NCBI GenBank assembly: GCA_965243105.1
Contig: CBDEUC010000003.1
Coordinates: 558,001-622,000 of the forward strand
Reading direction: 5' to 3'
Length of the DNA: 64,000 nucleotides
Origin: WLWS01 sp965243105
GTDB taxonomy: Bacteria > Pseudomonadota > Gammaproteobacteria > Eutrophobiales > Eutrophobiaceae
Of the stretch, positions 1 to 8,301 are shown piece by piece. The first letter of the stretch is position 1. Each line of letters starts with the position of its first letter. A program made the translations under genes and the position numbers. Under the pieces are notes generated by a model. The model did not search any database, had not been told where the DNA came from, and worked only from the letters and a program-made list of their open reading frames with translations.

Positions 1-55
1 ATTGCAGGCGTGCGCTGATAACCGCGACGTCGACAGGATCTATTTTCTTGCTCAT
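1..55 (-). CDS. hydantoinase B/oxoprolinase family protein, N-terminal fragment
   Basis: Only the first 18 codons are inside the window and the rest lies off the left edge. The peptide begins MSKKIDPVDVAVISARLQ, which resembles the start of hydantoinase B/oxoprolinase proteins (Asp-Pro followed by a Val-Ile-x-x-Arg-Leu helix). An AGGAAG ribosome site sits six bases before the ATG. The gene begins 14 bases after the stop of the hydantoinase A gene, which is the usual A-then-B operon order. The substrate cannot be told from this fragment. Confidence 0.75.
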   Translation of the reverse strand, partial: MSKKIDPVDVAVISARLQ

Positions 56-69
56 GGCGTCTTCCTATA

Positions 70-2145
70 TTACTCGTTACTACAACCAATACTCAGCAGG
101 TAGTTGCCCCACTCATCGCATCGCAACAGGGTATCCCCCGGTACCACGATGGTGGTTGTGGGCTGCTCGACAATAGCCGGGCCGGACAACAGGTTACCCG
201 GTGCCAGGGCGATGGCGTCGTAAACCGGGACACTTTGCATTTCGTCATCAAACCACGCGTCCCGTTCACCCTTTATGGCATGGCTGGCATCTTCATCCTG
301 CATATCCTGCTTGCGGTTGAGTGGCTTTGGCGTCAAGCCTGTTGCCAGCAGGCGCACGTTGATCAGCTCCACTTCCGCCTCGGGCATGGCATAGCCATAG
401 CGCTCGTCATGCAGTGCATGGAAATTCTCCACCAGGGTCTGCCACCTGGCATCGTCGATTACACCGTCTTCAAGGCCTGAAACTTCCACCTCGTTGAACT
501 GGCCCACGTAACGAAGGTCAGCGGAGAATTTTAGCTCTATGCTGGATTCTTCAACCTGCTCCTCCTGGAAAGTCGACCTTGCCAGGCTCGACATCTCTGC
601 AAGGCAGTCACGGATACGCTCAAAATCCACCAGTGAACCGACCATGGCGCAGGTCCGTACATAGCTATGCTTGAGATCAGAGAGCAGCATGCCGGCCGCG
701 CAAAAAACGGACGACTCACGTGGTACCAGCAGGCGGGTAATACCCAGTTCCCTTGCGATGGGCACCGCGTGAATGGGACCGGCTCCACCGGCGACGATCA
801 TGGCAAACCTGCGCGGGTCGAGCCCCCGTTGCACGGTAACCACGGTGACGGCGTTACTCATGATGGAATTGGCCATGCGGTAGATGCCCCATGCCGCCTC
901 AATTACGGAAACACCTAGGGGCGTGGCGACGGCATCCTGCACCGCCCTGCTCGCCGCTTCCCGGTCCAGCTGCATCGCTCCACCGTGAAAATAATTGTCG
1001 TCAAGATAACCCAGTAAGAGGTCGGCATCGGTGACCGTGGGTTTAGTTCCGCCCTTGCCATAGCAGGCCGGGCCGGGTTCAGCACCGGCGCTCTCGGGAC
1101 CAACGAAAAGCATGCCGCCCTCGTCCACCCCGGCAACGGAACCACCACCGGCGCCAACGGTGTGGATATCCAGCATGGGTACAGCAACATGAAAACCACC
1201 CACCTCGTTCTCCGAACTGACCACCGGGTTTCGATCCTGTACCAGTGCCACGTCAAAGCTGGTGCCCCCCATGTCCACGGTAATAATGTTTTCATAGCCG
1301 TGGGTTTCACCGTAATGGATCCCTGCACCCGGCCCACCGGCAGGACCGGAAAGTAGTGTATTCACCGCAAAACGACTGGTTACCCTGGGAGACATGCAGC
1401 CGCCGTTGGATTGCATGATATTCAAAAGACCGCTGAAGCCATTTTCAGCAAGACGCTGCTCCAGTGTGCCAAGGTAGGAAGCCAGCGGCGGTCCGCAGTA
1501 GGAGTTGAGTGCCGTGGTGCTGTGCCTTTCATAGACACGTATCTGTGGCAGTACCTCGCTGGAAATGGACAGGTAAACGCCGGGCAGGAGCCGTTCAAGG
1601 ATTTCCCTTGTACGCAGCTCGTGGGCAGGATTCAAAAAAGACCATAGATAGGAGACCGCGACGGCCTCGACATTGGCAGCACGCAGGGTCTCCGCCACCT
1701 CGCGCACATCATCTTCATTCAGTGGCAGCACTTCCTCGCCGTTGGCATTCACCCGTTCGCGGACGGTCAGCGTCAATGCCCGCTGCACCAGCGCCGGCGG
1801 CGGTGCCAGTCGCAGGTCGTAGCGAGCACCGTCTTTCATACCGCGGCGCATGCCAAGCAGGTCGCGAAATCCGCGTGTCGTGATAAATGCGGTGCTTGCA
1901 CCGTTACCCGTGAGCACGGCATTGGTGGTGATGGTAGTGCCATGCACGATGGCATCGATGTTCTGCAGGAAAGCCCCAAGCTCGAGACCTTGGTCCTCGG
2001 CAGCCCTCGTGAGCGCAGCGAATACGCCCTGGCTGGGATCCAGGGGCGTTGTCGGCGCCTTGCAAATGGCCGTGTTGCCGGCATCATCAAATACCAGCAG
2101 GTCAGTAAAGGTGCCTCCTACATCGATGCCTATCCTGAATCTCAA
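70..2145 (-). CDS. hydantoinase A/oxoprolinase family ATPase subunit
   Basis: A 691-residue protein of the HyuA family. With its B partner this family uses ATP to open cyclic amides such as hydantoins or 5-oxoproline; some members are acetone carboxylase subunits. The N-terminal GIDVGGTFTD loop (residues 6-15) and a second VDMGGTSFDV loop near residue 290 are the two phosphate loops of the ASKHA ATPase fold. The GPACYGKGGT stretch, with TVTDADLLLGYL just after it, is also typical. Length is normal for the family. It is the first gene of the A/B operon visible here and diverges from the DUF2797 gene. The substrate is unknown; N-methylhydantoin and 5-oxoproline are both possible. Confidence 0.9.
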   Translation of the reverse strand: MRFRIGIDVGGTFTDLLVFDDAGNTAICKAPTTPLDPSQGVFAALTRAAEDQGLELGAFLQNIDAIVHGTTITTNAVLTGNGASTAFITTRGFRDLLGMRRGMKDGARYDLRLAPPPALVQRALTLTVRERVNANGEEVLPLNEDDVREVAETLRAANVEAVAVSYLWSFLNPAHELRTREILERLLPGVYLSISSEVLPQIRVYERHSTTALNSYCGPPLASYLGTLEQRLAENGFSGLLNIMQSNGGCMSPRVTSRFAVNTLLSGPAGGPGAGIHYGETHGYENIITVDMGGTSFDVALVQDRNPVVSSENEVGGFHVAVPMLDIHTVGAGGGSVAGVDEGGMLFVGPESAGAEPGPACYGKGGTKPTVTDADLLLGYLDDNYFHGGAMQLDREAASRAVQDAVATPLGVSVIEAAWGIYRMANSIMSNAVTVVTVQRGLDPRRFAMIVAGGAGPIHAVPIARELGITRLLVPRESSVFCAAGMLLSDLKHSYVRTCAMVGSLVDFERIRDCLAEMSSLARSTFQEEQVEESSIELKFSADLRYVGQFNEVEVSGLEDGVIDDARWQTLVENFHALHDERYGYAMPEAEVELINVRLLATGLTPKPLNRKQDMQDEDASHAIKGERDAWFDDEMQSVPVYDAIALAPGNLLSGPAIVEQPTTTIVVPGDTLLRCDEWGNYLLSIGCSNE

Positions 2146-2238
2146 GATTTCCTCCCGTGCTGCAGCGGCGTGGCTAGCGATTTCCAGCTGCTATGTTACC
2201 CTGCCCGTGGACACTTCCAAAAATTAAAAAAAACAGGC

Positions 2239-3057
2239 ATGAAAACAAGTGGTCACCTGAGGAAAATGCGCACCGAGGCAAGCCAGCCCGTGCAGTATCA
2301 CCTGCCGCTGGATGATGAACTGGTGCCCATGAATGACTACCTCGGTAATACGCTGAAACTGGAGTTCAGCGGTGAAATTCACTGTATCGAGTGTGGCCGC
2401 AAGACGAACAAGAGCTATAACCAGGGCTACTGCTACCCCTGCTTTATTTCCCTCGCGGCCTGCGACATGTGCATCATGAAGCCGGAAACCTGTCACTTTG
2501 ACAAGGGCACCTGCCGCGAGCCGGAATGGGCGCAGGGACACTGCATGCAGGATCACGTGGTTTACCTCGCCAATTCCTCCGGTCTCAAGGTGGGAATCAC
2601 GCGCGGTTCACAGGTGCCGACGCGCTGGATCGACCAGGGTGCGACCCAGGCCCTGCCTGTTTTTCGTGTCAGGAACCGCCTGCTTTCCGGGCTGCTGGAA
2701 GTTGCCATCAAGGGTCATGTCTCGGATCGCACGGACTGGCGCAAGATGCTCAAGGGTGAAGCCGAGGCTCTCGACCTGGCCGAGAGGCGGGACGAATTGC
2801 TGGACGCGGCGGAAGCCCAGGTGAAGGATGTTCGCGCTGCACACCCCGACGATCACATTGAATTTCTGGAAAATGCCGAGATGGTGTCACTCAACTTCCC
2901 CGTCAATGAGTACCCGGAGAAGGTGAAATCCCTGAACCTTGATAAAACACCTGCCATTGAAGGCCAGCTGATGGGCATCAAGGGACAGTACCTGATACTG
3001 GATAGCGGCGTACTCAACATTCGCAAATATGCCGGTTACCACGTGGCGCTGGGCTGA
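2239..3057 (+). CDS. DUF2797 family protein with N-terminal zinc-ribbon-like cysteines
   Basis: A 272-residue cytoplasmic protein recognised as DUF2797. The first part carries many cysteines in pairs (CIEC, CYPC, CDMC, then CHF and CRE) that could bind zinc. Next comes VVYLANSSGLKVGITR, which resembles the core of GIY-YIG nuclease-like folds, where a Tyr pair precedes Lys-Val-Gly-x-Thr/Ser. The ATG at 2239 is preferred. The frame stays open about 300 bases further up, but that extension would run antisense into the hydantoinase gene. A DUF3592 membrane protein follows 11 bases later. The biochemical role is not known; a nucleic-acid role is only suggested by the fold resemblance. Confidence 0.8.
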   Translation: MKTSGHLRKMRTEASQPVQYHLPLDDELVPMNDYLGNTLKLEFSGEIHCIECGRKTNKSYNQGYCYPCFISLAACDMCIMKPETCHFDKGTCREPEWAQGHCMQDHVVYLANSSGLKVGITRGSQVPTRWIDQGATQALPVFRVRNRLLSGLLEVAIKGHVSDRTDWRKMLKGEAEALDLAERRDELLDAAEAQVKDVRAAHPDDHIEFLENAEMVSLNFPVNEYPEKVKSLNLDKTPAIEGQLMGIKGQYLILDSGVLNIRKYAGYHVALG

Positions 3058-3068
3058 GACGCGAATCA

Positions 3069-3479
3069 ATGCCAAAAGACAAGGTCAAGATCGTATTAAT
3101 GCTCGCCGTGGTATTTAGCTGCATGGGCATTTACAACGCTGGCAAGGCGGCATACACGGCGATGAGCTGGACAAAGACGACAGGTGTCATCAGTGATTTC
3201 CAGCTGCATAATTTCTCCTGCGGCAAGCAGTCAAAATGTTTCACGCTGATCGTCGCCTACAAGGTGGGCGATCAAATTTACCGCGTCAACAGCAATGAAA
3301 AGTTCAGCGACAGGCCATTACATCTTGAAGGCAGGGATGCAGTGGTCTATTACTCTCCCGGTAATCCATCCCAGGCTACCCTGGGTGGTGAATACGGGCC
3401 GCTGGACCACGGGCTCATGGGACTTGGCTTTGGCTTCCTGATGTTCATCGTTTACTGGTTTGTTCGACCGAGGGATTAA
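3069..3479 (+). CDS. DUF3592-like membrane protein
   Basis: A 136-residue protein with a hydrophobic segment at residues 8-25 and a second near 113-131, enclosing a soluble middle of beta-type sequence (TTGVISDFQL, IVAYKVGDQIYRV, AVVYYSPGNPSQATL). The GxI / VxYxVxGxxY / V-x-Y-x-P-x-x-P pattern is that of DUF3592. Proteins of this type sit in the inner membrane and have no assigned activity. The gene lies between the DUF2797 gene (11 bases upstream) and the flavin oxidoreductase gene (one base between stop and start), so the three are probably co-transcribed. Confidence 0.7.
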   Translation: MPKDKVKIVLMLAVVFSCMGIYNAGKAAYTAMSWTKTTGVISDFQLHNFSCGKQSKCFTLIVAYKVGDQIYRVNSNEKFSDRPLHLEGRDAVVYYSPGNPSQATLGGEYGPLDHGLMGLGFGFLMFIVYWFVRPRD

Positions 3480-3480
3480 G

Positions 3481-4473
3481 GTGCCCGCTTCCTTTCATCT
3501 TGGTGTACTTCCCAATCGCCCGCTGAAAGAACTTGTCGAAGTGGTTTCGCTGGCGGATGAACTGGGTTTTGGCGGCGCCTGGGTGGCCGATTCCCAGTCG
3601 GTTTTTCGCGAAGCCTTTATTGCGCTGGCCATGTTTGCCCAGAATACGAAAAACCTGGAGCTGGCCACCGGGGTCACCAACGTCAGCACACGACACCCTG
3701 CTGTTATGGCTGACAACTTTGCCACCCTCGACGAAATTTCCGATGGGCGGGCAATCCTGGGTATCGGGGTTGGTGACAGTGCTATCTTTAACATCGGGCA
3801 AAAGCCGGCAAAGTTAAAACGGCTCGAATACGTTATCGGCGTGGTGAGAAAACTCATGGCAGGTGAAAGTGCCGAGTTTGACGGCGTGGAATTAAAAGTA
3901 TCCTGGCCACCGCGCAAGGTGCCAGTGGTCATTGCCTGCACCGGGCCACGTTCGCTGCAGCTTGCCGGGCGCATAGGCGATGGTGTGCTGTTCCAGGTCG
4001 GCGCAGCACCCGACCTTGTCAGGTACGCACAGAAAAATATTGCTATCGGTGCCAGCGAAGCCGGGCGCGATATGAGTGAGATCAAGCTTTACCAGCGTCT
4101 CGCCTGCGCCGTGGGCGATGACCGCGAACAGGTACGCACGGAAGCAAAAGGCTATGCCTCGGTCGCTGCAAATACAATTTACGGTGCAATTCCGAGAGAG
4201 GATATTCCTGATGACCTGTACGATGACCTGCACGAAATGAAGCAGGCCTACGACTACCAGCAGCATGGCAGCATGGATGCGGAACAGGCCGGGCTCATCA
4301 CGGATAGAATCCTTGATGCGGTGGCCATCGCCGGCACCGCAAAAGAGGCCGTGACCAGGTTCCAGGAATTGATTGATCTCGGGGTAGATAACTTCGTGCT
4401 ACCTGTCGCGACGCGCGACCCCGCTGCCATCATTACCAAGCTCGCCGAAGAGGTGATTCCCGACCTGCGCTAG
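3481..4473 (+). CDS. LLM-class flavin-dependent oxidoreductase
   Basis: A 330-residue member of the bacterial luciferase-like monooxygenase superfamily, a TIM-barrel fold using FMN or F420. Family marks include an N-terminal beta strand followed by LVEVVSLADELGFGGAWVADSQ, the ATGVTNVSTRHPAVMA strand, RAILGIGVGD, and a C-terminal VDNFVLPVATRDP. The GTG at 3481 is chosen because GAGGG lies about seven bases before it and it follows the previous stop by one base; a TTG start 21 bases upstream is also open. The substrate is not evident. Sequence style is closer to methylene-tetrahydromethanopterin-reductase-like proteins than to true luciferases, so F420 use is possible but unproven. Confidence 0.82.
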   Translation: MPASFHLGVLPNRPLKELVEVVSLADELGFGGAWVADSQSVFREAFIALAMFAQNTKNLELATGVTNVSTRHPAVMADNFATLDEISDGRAILGIGVGDSAIFNIGQKPAKLKRLEYVIGVVRKLMAGESAEFDGVELKVSWPPRKVPVVIACTGPRSLQLAGRIGDGVLFQVGAAPDLVRYAQKNIAIGASEAGRDMSEIKLYQRLACAVGDDREQVRTEAKGYASVAANTIYGAIPREDIPDDLYDDLHEMKQAYDYQQHGSMDAEQAGLITDRILDAVAIAGTAKEAVTRFQELIDLGVDNFVLPVATRDPAAIITKLAEEVIPDLR

Positions 4474-4482
4474 AATAGGTTG

Positions 4483-5325
4483 ATGCAAAAGACCATCGAC
4501 CAAAACGAGGAACTGGCGGACTTTGTCAGTAAACACCAACCCCTGCTGATTATTACCGGTGCCGGCTGCAGCACCGCCTCGGGTATTCCGGATTACCGCG
4601 ATGAAAAAGGTAACTGGAAACAAAAGCAGCCCATGGATGCCAGGGACTTCATTGCCAGCGAATCCAATCGCAAGCGCTACTGGGCAAGAAGCATGCTTGG
4701 TTTTCCAAGGGTCGCTGCGGCACAACCCGCCGAGGTACACCATGCTCTCAGTCGACTTGAGCACGCCGGTGTCCTACACCACGTGATCACGCAAAATGTG
4801 GACGGCTTGCACCAGAGAGCGGGCAGCGAAAAAGTCCTTGAACTTCACGGCAACCTGCACTGGGTGATATGCCTGGACTGCGGGCACCGGCTGGCAAGAC
4901 AGGAAGTGCAGGACTCCCTGCTAAAACTCAACCAGGACTTCCAGTCAACCATGGGCAAGATTGCACCGGATGGTGACGCGCAGCTGGAGCAGGTGAACTA
5001 CGAAGAATTTAACCTGCTGCCCTGCCCCCGGTGTTCAGGCGTGCTAAAACCGGACGTGGTTTTCTACGGTGAGTCCGTACCGCCGGAAAAGGTCTCCGAT
5101 GCCTACCAGCTGGTGGATGAATCTGCGGCCATACTTATCATTGGCTCTTCAGTGATGGTCTATTCTGCCTACCGTTTCTGCAGGCGCGCCACCACCTCGT
5201 CAAAACCCGTGGCGGCAGTAAACCGCGGTATCACGCGCGCTGATGCGGAGCTTGCACTCAAGCTGGAAAGTGACTGTGGCGAGACCCTGGTTAAGCTTTG
5301 CGCGATACTTGATCAAAGCCACTGA
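4483..5325 (+). CDS. Sir2-family NAD-dependent protein deacylase (sirtuin)
   Basis: A 280-residue sirtuin, which removes acyl groups from protein lysines using NAD+. Visible marks are GAGCSTASGIPDYR for NAD binding, TQNVDGLHQRAG containing the catalytic region, ELHGNL, a zinc site of CLDC and a distant CPRC, then LKPDVVFYGE and GSSVMVYSAY. The insertion of nearly 50 residues between the two zinc cysteine pairs is long and resembles the SIRT4-type class II sirtuins rather than the CobB type, so no gene symbol is given. The ATG at 4483 is taken; a TTG one codon earlier is possible. It begins ten bases after the oxidoreductase stop and likely shares its transcript. Confidence 0.9.
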   Translation: MQKTIDQNEELADFVSKHQPLLIITGAGCSTASGIPDYRDEKGNWKQKQPMDARDFIASESNRKRYWARSMLGFPRVAAAQPAEVHHALSRLEHAGVLHHVITQNVDGLHQRAGSEKVLELHGNLHWVICLDCGHRLARQEVQDSLLKLNQDFQSTMGKIAPDGDAQLEQVNYEEFNLLPCPRCSGVLKPDVVFYGESVPPEKVSDAYQLVDESAAILIIGSSVMVYSAYRFCRRATTSSKPVAAVNRGITRADAELALKLESDCGETLVKLCAILDQSH

Positions 5326-5443
5326 TACAAATGTGAACCTAATATCATAATTATCAAATAATAAGACCACTTAGTTAATTTTCCATGCCAAATCCGGCAA
5401 TTTCTTATTATAATCGGCGCAACCTTTAAGGATTAAGGAAGCT

Positions 5444-7576
5444 ATGACAGACTCCGGCGCAGCCTTACGCATCCTCATCTTTGACGATGACGCTGATTTC
5501 CGTAAGTTGCTTGACCTTCGACTGAAGAAACTTTTTCCAGGGGCAGTACTGGAAGAATACGATCCCATCGCGAGCGGTGTACCTGACGCTAATTTTGACT
5601 GGTCACGCTACGATGTGCTGCTGCTTGATTACTTTCTCTGTATCCATGGTGTCACCGGCCTGGATATTCACCGGCAGAATCGAAAAAATCCGCTTTTCCC
5701 GGCCACTATCATGCTCACCGGCGCCGGTAACGAGGAGATTGCAGTAAGGGCACTGAAGTCCGGTGTCTCTGATTACATCAGGAAGGAAACCCTCGACAAG
5801 GAAGAACTGCGCAAGGCCATCGTCAAGGCCCACGAGGAAAACAAGGCTTCACGGGAAAAAGTCAACGAAGCGACGCTCCACAGCCATGCCTACAACAAGG
5901 GCCTGTTCTACAAGCAGCTGGAAAAAGGCGAAGACGGCGCCGACAAGCGCGTGCTACTGGTTGTACGACTTGATCATGCAGACAAGTTGATTGAACAAAG
6001 CAGTGTATTGATCCGGGACAACGTGGTTCGCTACATTGCCAGGCAGGCATTTGAAGTGTTTCATGCCGGTGACTGTAACCCCAGCATCACGCGCCTCGGG
6101 GAAATTTCCATCGGGCTCCTGATCGACGATCCGGATTCGGTAAGTACCCTTGGTTTCAATCTTGACGGTTTGTGCAGTCATCTCTCCAAGAGACCCTATC
6201 GATTTGACGGCCTGAAGATCAGTTACACCGTCAGTGTCGGGCTGGTACACCTGCAACCCGGGGTGTTATCCGCCAAGGACATCATGCTGCGCGCCAAGGA
6301 AGCGATCGAAATTGCCACCCGTACCGTGGCTGATAACAGCTACCATATTTACAGTGAAGGCGATTCCGCAGCGACGGACAGTACGCCGGCAGCTGAAAAG
6401 GTGGAGGCAAAGTCGGAAGCTGCGCCGCAAGTGTCTGCAGAGCCGGAAGCTGAACCTGCACCGGAACCAAAGTCGAAACCTGCACCTGCGCCGGAACCTG
6501 CGCCTGAGCCGGAACCCGCACCTGAGCCGGAACCTGCACCTGAGCCGGAACCTGCGCCTGCGCCGAAACCGGAACCTGAACCGGAACCAAAGCCTGAACC
6601 TGCGCCAAAAACAGAACCAAAGCCCGCTCCAGCGCCTGAAGCAAAACCAGAACCGAAAGCTGCTCCTGCGCCAAAACCGGAACCGGCGGAGGAGGCAAAG
6701 CCCGCAGCTGCTGCCGAGGGCGGTGTAAAGGAAGAACGGCGCTCACGGGAAAGGGATGAGTCTATCCTGGATGATGCCAAGCTGGATCTCGCAGCGCTGG
6801 AATTAAAACGCTGCTTTCTTGAGAACCGCGTTGTCCAGACTTTTCAGCCCATCATCACCCTGCTTGCGGAAGAAGAGGAAGGTGCCCAGGAATTGTACAG
6901 CACCTCCATGCAGCTGATTAAAGACGATGGCAGCGTACTCAATGCCGACGATTTACTTGAACAGGTAAAGGACATTCCCGCGTTCCTGAAATACATCAAC
7001 CGCTGGATGCTTCGAGAGGCAATTGGACGTGCCCTGCATAGTGTACAGACCAGTTATCTATTCGTGATGAAGATAAGTGAAGCTTCACTGGCAGATGCCA
7101 CCCTGTTTAACTGGTTAAAGGATCTGCTTGCCGGTCTCGACGATAACAATCCCGGCCAGGCGGTGGCGCTGGAAATATCAGCCAGCACATTTGCCAAGGA
7201 GCAGAAAAAGGCCGAAGCACTGATGACCTTTCTCAACAAGTCACATGGCTTTCGGTTCATGCTGGCCGATATCGAGGACGTGGAATCGGTGAAAACCCTG
7301 ACTGCGAAAACCCGCTTTGACCTGGTCAAGATGAAACCGGAACTGATAAACCAGGTACAGGAAGAGGCGGCCAAGGACGCGGAGGGAGAAGACAGTACCC
7401 TGCTGAATAGTCTGAAAACACGCGGAATGAGTATCGTCGCTGCCGAGGTTGAAGACGCAACAACGCTCACAGAAGTGATTAGCATGGGCGCGGATTTTGC
7501 TATCGGCGAATTTATCGGTGAGGCCAGCACGCAGCTGGACGACCTGACCAACGTGGAATCATTTGAAATTTCCTGA
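5444..7576 (+). CDS. response regulator with degenerate GGDEF and degenerate EAL domains
   Basis: A 710-residue cytoplasmic protein. A REC domain (residues 1-130) keeps the acidic pocket at 14-16, phospho-acceptor Asp62, Thr92 and Lys114. A GGDEF-like domain (about 155-310) reads RLGEISIGLL where RYGGDEF is expected, so cyclase activity is unlikely. A Pro/Ala/Glu/Lys linker covers about 335-427. The C-terminal EAL fold (about 450-700) has lost its EAL, metal-binding Asn and DD motifs (YSTSMQ, FVMKIS, LADIED), so it should not cleave c-di-GMP; whether it still binds it cannot be read here. The layout recalls FimX, but without a PAS domain. AAGGAAG precedes the ATG. A cyclic-nucleotide-binding gene follows after 80 bases. 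Confidence 0.85.
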   Translation: MTDSGAALRILIFDDDADFRKLLDLRLKKLFPGAVLEEYDPIASGVPDANFDWSRYDVLLLDYFLCIHGVTGLDIHRQNRKNPLFPATIMLTGAGNEEIAVRALKSGVSDYIRKETLDKEELRKAIVKAHEENKASREKVNEATLHSHAYNKGLFYKQLEKGEDGADKRVLLVVRLDHADKLIEQSSVLIRDNVVRYIARQAFEVFHAGDCNPSITRLGEISIGLLIDDPDSVSTLGFNLDGLCSHLSKRPYRFDGLKISYTVSVGLVHLQPGVLSAKDIMLRAKEAIEIATRTVADNSYHIYSEGDSAATDSTPAAEKVEAKSEAAPQVSAEPEAEPAPEPKSKPAPAPEPAPEPEPAPEPEPAPEPEPAPAPKPEPEPEPKPEPAPKTEPKPAPAPEAKPEPKAAPAPKPEPAEEAKPAAAAEGGVKEERRSRERDESILDDAKLDLAALELKRCFLENRVVQTFQPIITLLAEEEEGAQELYSTSMQLIKDDGSVLNADDLLEQVKDIPAFLKYINRWMLREAIGRALHSVQTSYLFVMKISEASLADATLFNWLKDLLAGLDDNNPGQAVALEISASTFAKEQKKAEALMTFLNKSHGFRFMLADIEDVESVKTLTAKTRFDLVKMKPELINQVQEEAAKDAEGEDSTLLNSLKTRGMSIVAAEVEDATTLTEVISMGADFAIGEFIGEASTQLDDLTNVESFEIS
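6450..6726 (+). repeat. in-frame Pro-Ala-Glu-Lys linker repeat
   Basis: Imperfect tandem copies of short units such as cctgagccggaa and cctgcgcctg encode alternating Pro-Glu-Pro-Ala and Pro-Lys-Pro-Ala residues inside the response regulator. The unit phase stays in frame, as expected for a flexible or rod-like spacer that can change length by slippage. Confidence 0.85.
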
Positions 7577-7656
7577 TAGCAAGCACACTTGATGAAAACT
7601 GCTATCTTTATAACAGGGCCGTTCCATTAGTCAGAACTTAAGAGGAGAACCTTACC

Positions 7657-8298
7657 TTGAACGAAGAAATCGTCCTGCAGGGTGAGGCCAAGCGATTTGG
7701 CGATTACCTGATCATATCCCCCGGTACCCTGCAAAATGCCGTAAAAAGACAGGGCCAGATGCTCAAGCAGGGATTGAAACCAAAGCATATTGGTCAAATC
7801 CTGCTGGATAACGGCGACATCACAGCTGACGAACTGGAGACAGCGATACGACGTCAACGCGTCGATCGCCTTGCCCTTTCACCGGTATTCTCCATGTTGT
7901 CAAAGACCGAGCTGGCAGCCATTAGCAGTCGCTTCACTGAAGTTACAGTTGAGCCGGGTAAGCAGTTTATTATCCAGGACCAGCCAGACCCCACTCTCTA
8001 CATCATCTGCGAAGGACGTGTCGAGGTGTATCGCACCAACCTTGACGGATCCCACATTCACATTGCCCACGTTGAACCCTATGAGCCCATTGGTGAGATG
8101 GGTTACTTTCAAGGGGGTGTGCGAACAGCCTCTGTAAAGGCTGTTGATGCCGTTGAATGCCTGCGCGCGGATTATTCCGCTCTCACCCACTACTTTGAAA
8201 ACGTGCCTCGCGTCGCCCATGCTTTCATGGAGATCGTCCAGTTTCGCCAGAAAGAAACCGAGGAGCTTATCCGCCTACAGGGCAACCGCCAGGCGTAG
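7657..8298 (+). CDS. MshEN-like plus cyclic-nucleotide-binding domain protein
   Basis: A 213-residue protein. Residues 13-68 contain two helical units ending in AVKRQ and AIRRQ (RFGDYLIISPGTLQNAVKRQ and HIGQILLDNGDITADELETA) that resemble the MshEN/T2SSE N-terminal module, some members of which bind c-di-GMP. Residues about 75-190 form a CRP-type cyclic-nucleotide-binding barrel. Its IGEMGYFQGGVRTASV cassette retains the Glu and Arg that contact cyclic nucleotides. There is no DNA-binding domain after it. The start is TTG with AGAGGAG nine bases upstream. Its position just after the degenerate GGDEF/EAL regulator suggests the two act together. Ligands are inferred from the domains, not shown. 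Confidence 0.8.
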   Translation: MNEEIVLQGEAKRFGDYLIISPGTLQNAVKRQGQMLKQGLKPKHIGQILLDNGDITADELETAIRRQRVDRLALSPVFSMLSKTELAAISSRFTEVTVEPGKQFIIQDQPDPTLYIICEGRVEVYRTNLDGSHIHIAHVEPYEPIGEMGYFQGGVRTASVKAVDAVECLRADYSALTHYFENVPRVAHAFMEIVQFRQKETEELIRLQGNRQA

Positions 8299-8301
8299 AA
8301 T

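Noticed and set aside
1942..2238. N-terminal extension of the DUF2797 protein
   Set aside because: The extension is antisense to the hydantoinase A gene and lacks family sequence; the ATG at 2239 fits better.
6282..6780. Minus-strand frames rich in Gly/Ala/Ser or Val/Gln opposite the linker
   Set aside because: They arise from the repetitive Pro/Ala/Glu codons of the response regulator read backwards and have no start context.
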